Source of the DNA: Bacteroidota bacterium
GTDB lineage: Bacteria; Bacteroidota; Bacteroidia; B-17B0; Aurantibacillaceae
Length of the DNA stretch: 47,033 nucleotides
Direction: 5' to 3'
Assembly: GCA_003153315.1 (NCBI GenBank)
Contig: PLYA01000049.1
Span: forward strand, 23,388-70,420
Of this stretch, positions 45,684-47,033 are shown piece after piece; positions within the stretch are counted from its first letter, which is position 1; the number at the start of each line of letters is the position of its first letter. The position numbers were made by a program, and so were the translations under genes. The notes below the pieces were generated by a model. The model worked only from the letters and a program-made list of their open reading frames with translations, did no database searches and was not told the origin of the DNA.

Positions 45684-46535
45684 CTATTTCTTTATAGATT
45701 TTATTAAGTCAGTCAATGATTGGAAGTAACTGTTCGAATTTGCATTATCAATCTTTTGCATTTCTATTTTTTCAGTAGACTCGTCCTTTTTTAATACAAA
45801 ATTACGCTCTGTAATAGAGAATGTTTTTGTGATTTCAGTTATTGTTGCCGCATCCTTTGCTTTTATTGCTGTTTTTAGGGCTGCGATTTTAAAGTTCAAA
45901 TTAGTAATTTCATTTTGAAAATATTTTATTTCCTCTAAATTGTTCTTGTAGAGTTTTAGAAAGAAAAAAGAGAATATTTCAACGAATATTACTGTTGAAA
46001 TTCTTGGTATATAATGAGACAATAAATCTAAATTCGATTTAAAGTCCTTTTGGTAAAAAATAGATGCTCCTAAAATAATGATTGCTATTGTTGTAGTTAT
46101 AATTCCAATAATAAGATTCAGGTTAGAATTATTCTCTAATCTATCGATTTGCTGTTTTATTTTTGTGTCCGACTTGTATAATTCCTCAAAGAGATTTGCA
46201 AATTCTAAATCATGAAGGGATTGTTCTACAAATTTGTTTTTAAAGGTTGTTAAATCAGTGTCAAATAATTTTGGGTTATCCTTTTCTTCTTTTTCATAAC
46301 TCTCATAAGGTGCACCATATTTTTCAATAAGGTTTTTCCTTAGGTTTCGATTAAAGTAAGTATTTAATTCGATGTCATCATAATCGTAGTATCGTCTACT
46401 AGATATTAGAAATGGCCTTGAATTTAAGTATACTGACAAAAACACCCCCATACCTGAAATTAGCATTGCCACACCTAATATGATAATAGTTCTTTGCCCA
46501 AGTAATATTATATTAGAAATTATAGTATGGTGCAA
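45684..46535 (-). CDS. Hypothetical membrane protein with coiled coil
   Basis: A 283-residue protein I do not recognise. It has three hydrophobic helices (about 15-37, 140-162, 178-198), a charged loop between the first and second (SRRYYDYDDIELNTYFNRN), a predicted coiled coil after the third (NNLEEIKYFQNEITNLNFKI) and a Lys-rich tail. The only start that keeps the first helix is TTG at 46535; an in-frame stop lies five codons upstream. The frame just upstream, offset by one, holds a 45-residue membrane ORF, so a frameshift or translational coupling is possible. Low GC like the region around it. Confidence 0.65.
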   Translation of the reverse strand: MHHTIISNIILLGQRTIIILGVAMLISGMGVFLSVYLNSRPFLISSRRYYDYDDIELNTYFNRNLRKNLIEKYGAPYESYEKEEKDNPKLFDTDLTTFKNKFVEQSLHDLEFANLFEELYKSDTKIKQQIDRLENNSNLNLIIGIITTTIAIIILGASIFYQKDFKSNLDLLSHYIPRISTVIFVEIFSFFFLKLYKNNLEEIKYFQNEITNLNFKIAALKTAIKAKDAATITEITKTFSITERNFVLKKDESTEKIEMQKIDNANSNSYFQSLTDLIKSIKK

Positions 46536-46650
46536 CCAAAAATATTGAGCCTAATACTAAAAATACCATCGAAAAAAAACCAGTTAAATATAATCGGCTT
46601 CTTCTTTTGCGATAATTATTGTGGAATTCAATTTCAATGTCATTTTTCAT
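46513..46650 (-). CDS. Possible 45-residue membrane protein overlapping the next gene
   Basis: Reads MKNDIEIEFHNNYRKRRSR, then one hydrophobic helix (LYLTGFFSMVFLVLGSIFLV) and ends PYYNF. The basic cluster before the helix is as in real single-span proteins. It overlaps the 283-residue gene by 23 bp. A TAGATTTG box at 46700-46707 could drive both. It may be a coupled small partner or the frameshifted start of the larger protein. Confidence 0.42.
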   Translation of the reverse strand: MKNDIEIEFHNNYRKRRSRLYLTGFFSMVFLVLGSIFLVAPYYNF

Positions 46651-46850
46651 ATGATTCTTTATTTAGTATTATCTACAACTTCTTTCATATTTATCTAAAC
46701 AAATCTACTAAATTTTAATTAAGCCCATTCGTATAGCAATGCAAATGGCGTGGGCTATGTTTATCTTATCCGTTTGTAATCGGCTATACGCGTTTTAGTA
46801 AAATAAATATGCCCAAAACGGGTGCAAAAAGCTTAAAAATGATGTTTTTT

Positions 46851-46925
46851 AAAAACCGTTTAAAAAATAAAACGACCGCTTATTTAAAAAATGCTACCGT
46901 TTATTTAAAAAATCCTACCGTTCGT
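46851..46925 (+). repeat. ACCG-type repeat element with 20/21-bp period near window end
   Basis: Four units with CCG at 46856, 46876, 46897 and 46918. They start AACCGTTTAA, GACCGCTTATTT, CTACCGTTTATTT and CTACCGTTCG. Order and sequence agree with the minus-strand element at 26340-26400. The 200 bp before it (46651-46850) hold inverted repeats CGTATAGC / GCTATACG and AGCCCA / TGGGCT and no gene. Confidence 0.75.
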
Positions 46926-46945
46926 TAAATAACACCCTTAGCCTA

Positions 46946-46977
46946 TTGACTTTACCCTACCTGCTGTGTTATCTTTA
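46946..46977 (+). promoter_or_regulatory. Promoter before the truncated gene at the window end
   Basis: TTG, 21 bp, TATCTTTA, 28 bp before the ATG. TGTTATCTTTA is identical to the sequence before orphan gene A (12007-12017, minus strand). Confidence 0.55.
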
Positions 46978-47005
46978 CAATAGTTCTTTAGGTAATGCAC
47001 AAAAA

Positions 47006-47033
47006 ATGAAAGTTAGCTTACAGCAAATGAAAG
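47006..47033 (+). CDS. Start of a gene cut by the window end
   Basis: ATG followed by codons for KVSLQQMK. It has a promoter and an ACCG-type element upstream, the same set-up as the orphan loci, so it may be a further member. Only nine codons are visible. Confidence 0.4.

Overview
This 47 kb window comes from an AT-rich Bacteroidota chromosome. The evidence is type IX secretion (T9SS) sorting domains of both kinds, PorP/SprF and PorE-like proteins, gliding-motility C-terminal domains, DUF5723/OmpA and DUF3108 proteins, a LytS/LytTR pair, a fused E1alpha/E1beta 2-oxoacid dehydrogenase, and promoters of the Bacteroidota type (TTG, about 20 bp, TAnnTTTG). No rRNA, tRNA, transposase, phage module or CRISPR array was recognised.

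Layout. 1-1.5 kb: the end of a surface-glycan operon (DegT aminotransferase, phosphoglycosyl transferase). 1.7-5.8 kb: an outer-membrane pair (lipoprotein, DUF5723-TSP3-OmpA). 5.9-11 kb, minus strand: HU, Fmt, a DUF3108 protein, an MFS exporter and a T9SS-secreted alpha/beta hydrolase. 12.9-15.6 kb: two tandem TPR membrane proteins. 15.7-24.9 kb, minus strand: a CPA2 antiporter, a LytTR/LytS two-component pair, and an adhesin / PorP-SprF / PorE-like operon. 26.6-30.5 kb: a giant C1q-tipped repeat protein with a small T9SS type B partner. 30.6-34.3 kb: PAP2 and GNAT enzymes, and methylmalonate-semialdehyde dehydrogenase. 36.1-45.6 kb: MetG, an MBOAT/SGNH acylation pair, two GT39-like glycosyltransferases and a fused E1 dehydrogenase. 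45.7-47 kb: unknown membrane proteins and the start of a further gene.

The most unusual feature is a set of orphan loci. Three minus-strand genes of unknown function (about 232-242 residues, at 11.3, 25.0 and 34.5 kb) each have, upstream, an array of degenerate direct repeats whose unit is exactly 21 bp, two turns of B-DNA. The three arrays have unrelated consensus sequences, so only the period is common. The proteins at 25.0 and 34.5 kb look like distant homologues. Both loci carry a nearly identical 23-bp box (20 of 23 bases) immediately upstream of the array, pointing through the array into the gene. The 25 kb locus also carries, further upstream, a second 21-bp-period element (ACCGTTTATTT-type) that recurs in the same unit order just before a gene truncated by the window end. 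These shared parts suggest a dispersed multi-copy system whose long leader or upstream DNA is a 21-bp-phased array. Its function cannot be read from the sequence.

Two further oddities are worth a look. The 5' end of the E1 dehydrogenase gene, with its leader, is duplicated on both sides of a GT39 gene, which looks like an insertion scar. The signal-peptide regions of both TPR genes contain a GCTGAACTTGTTTCAG sequence that resembles a dispersed bacterial repeat.
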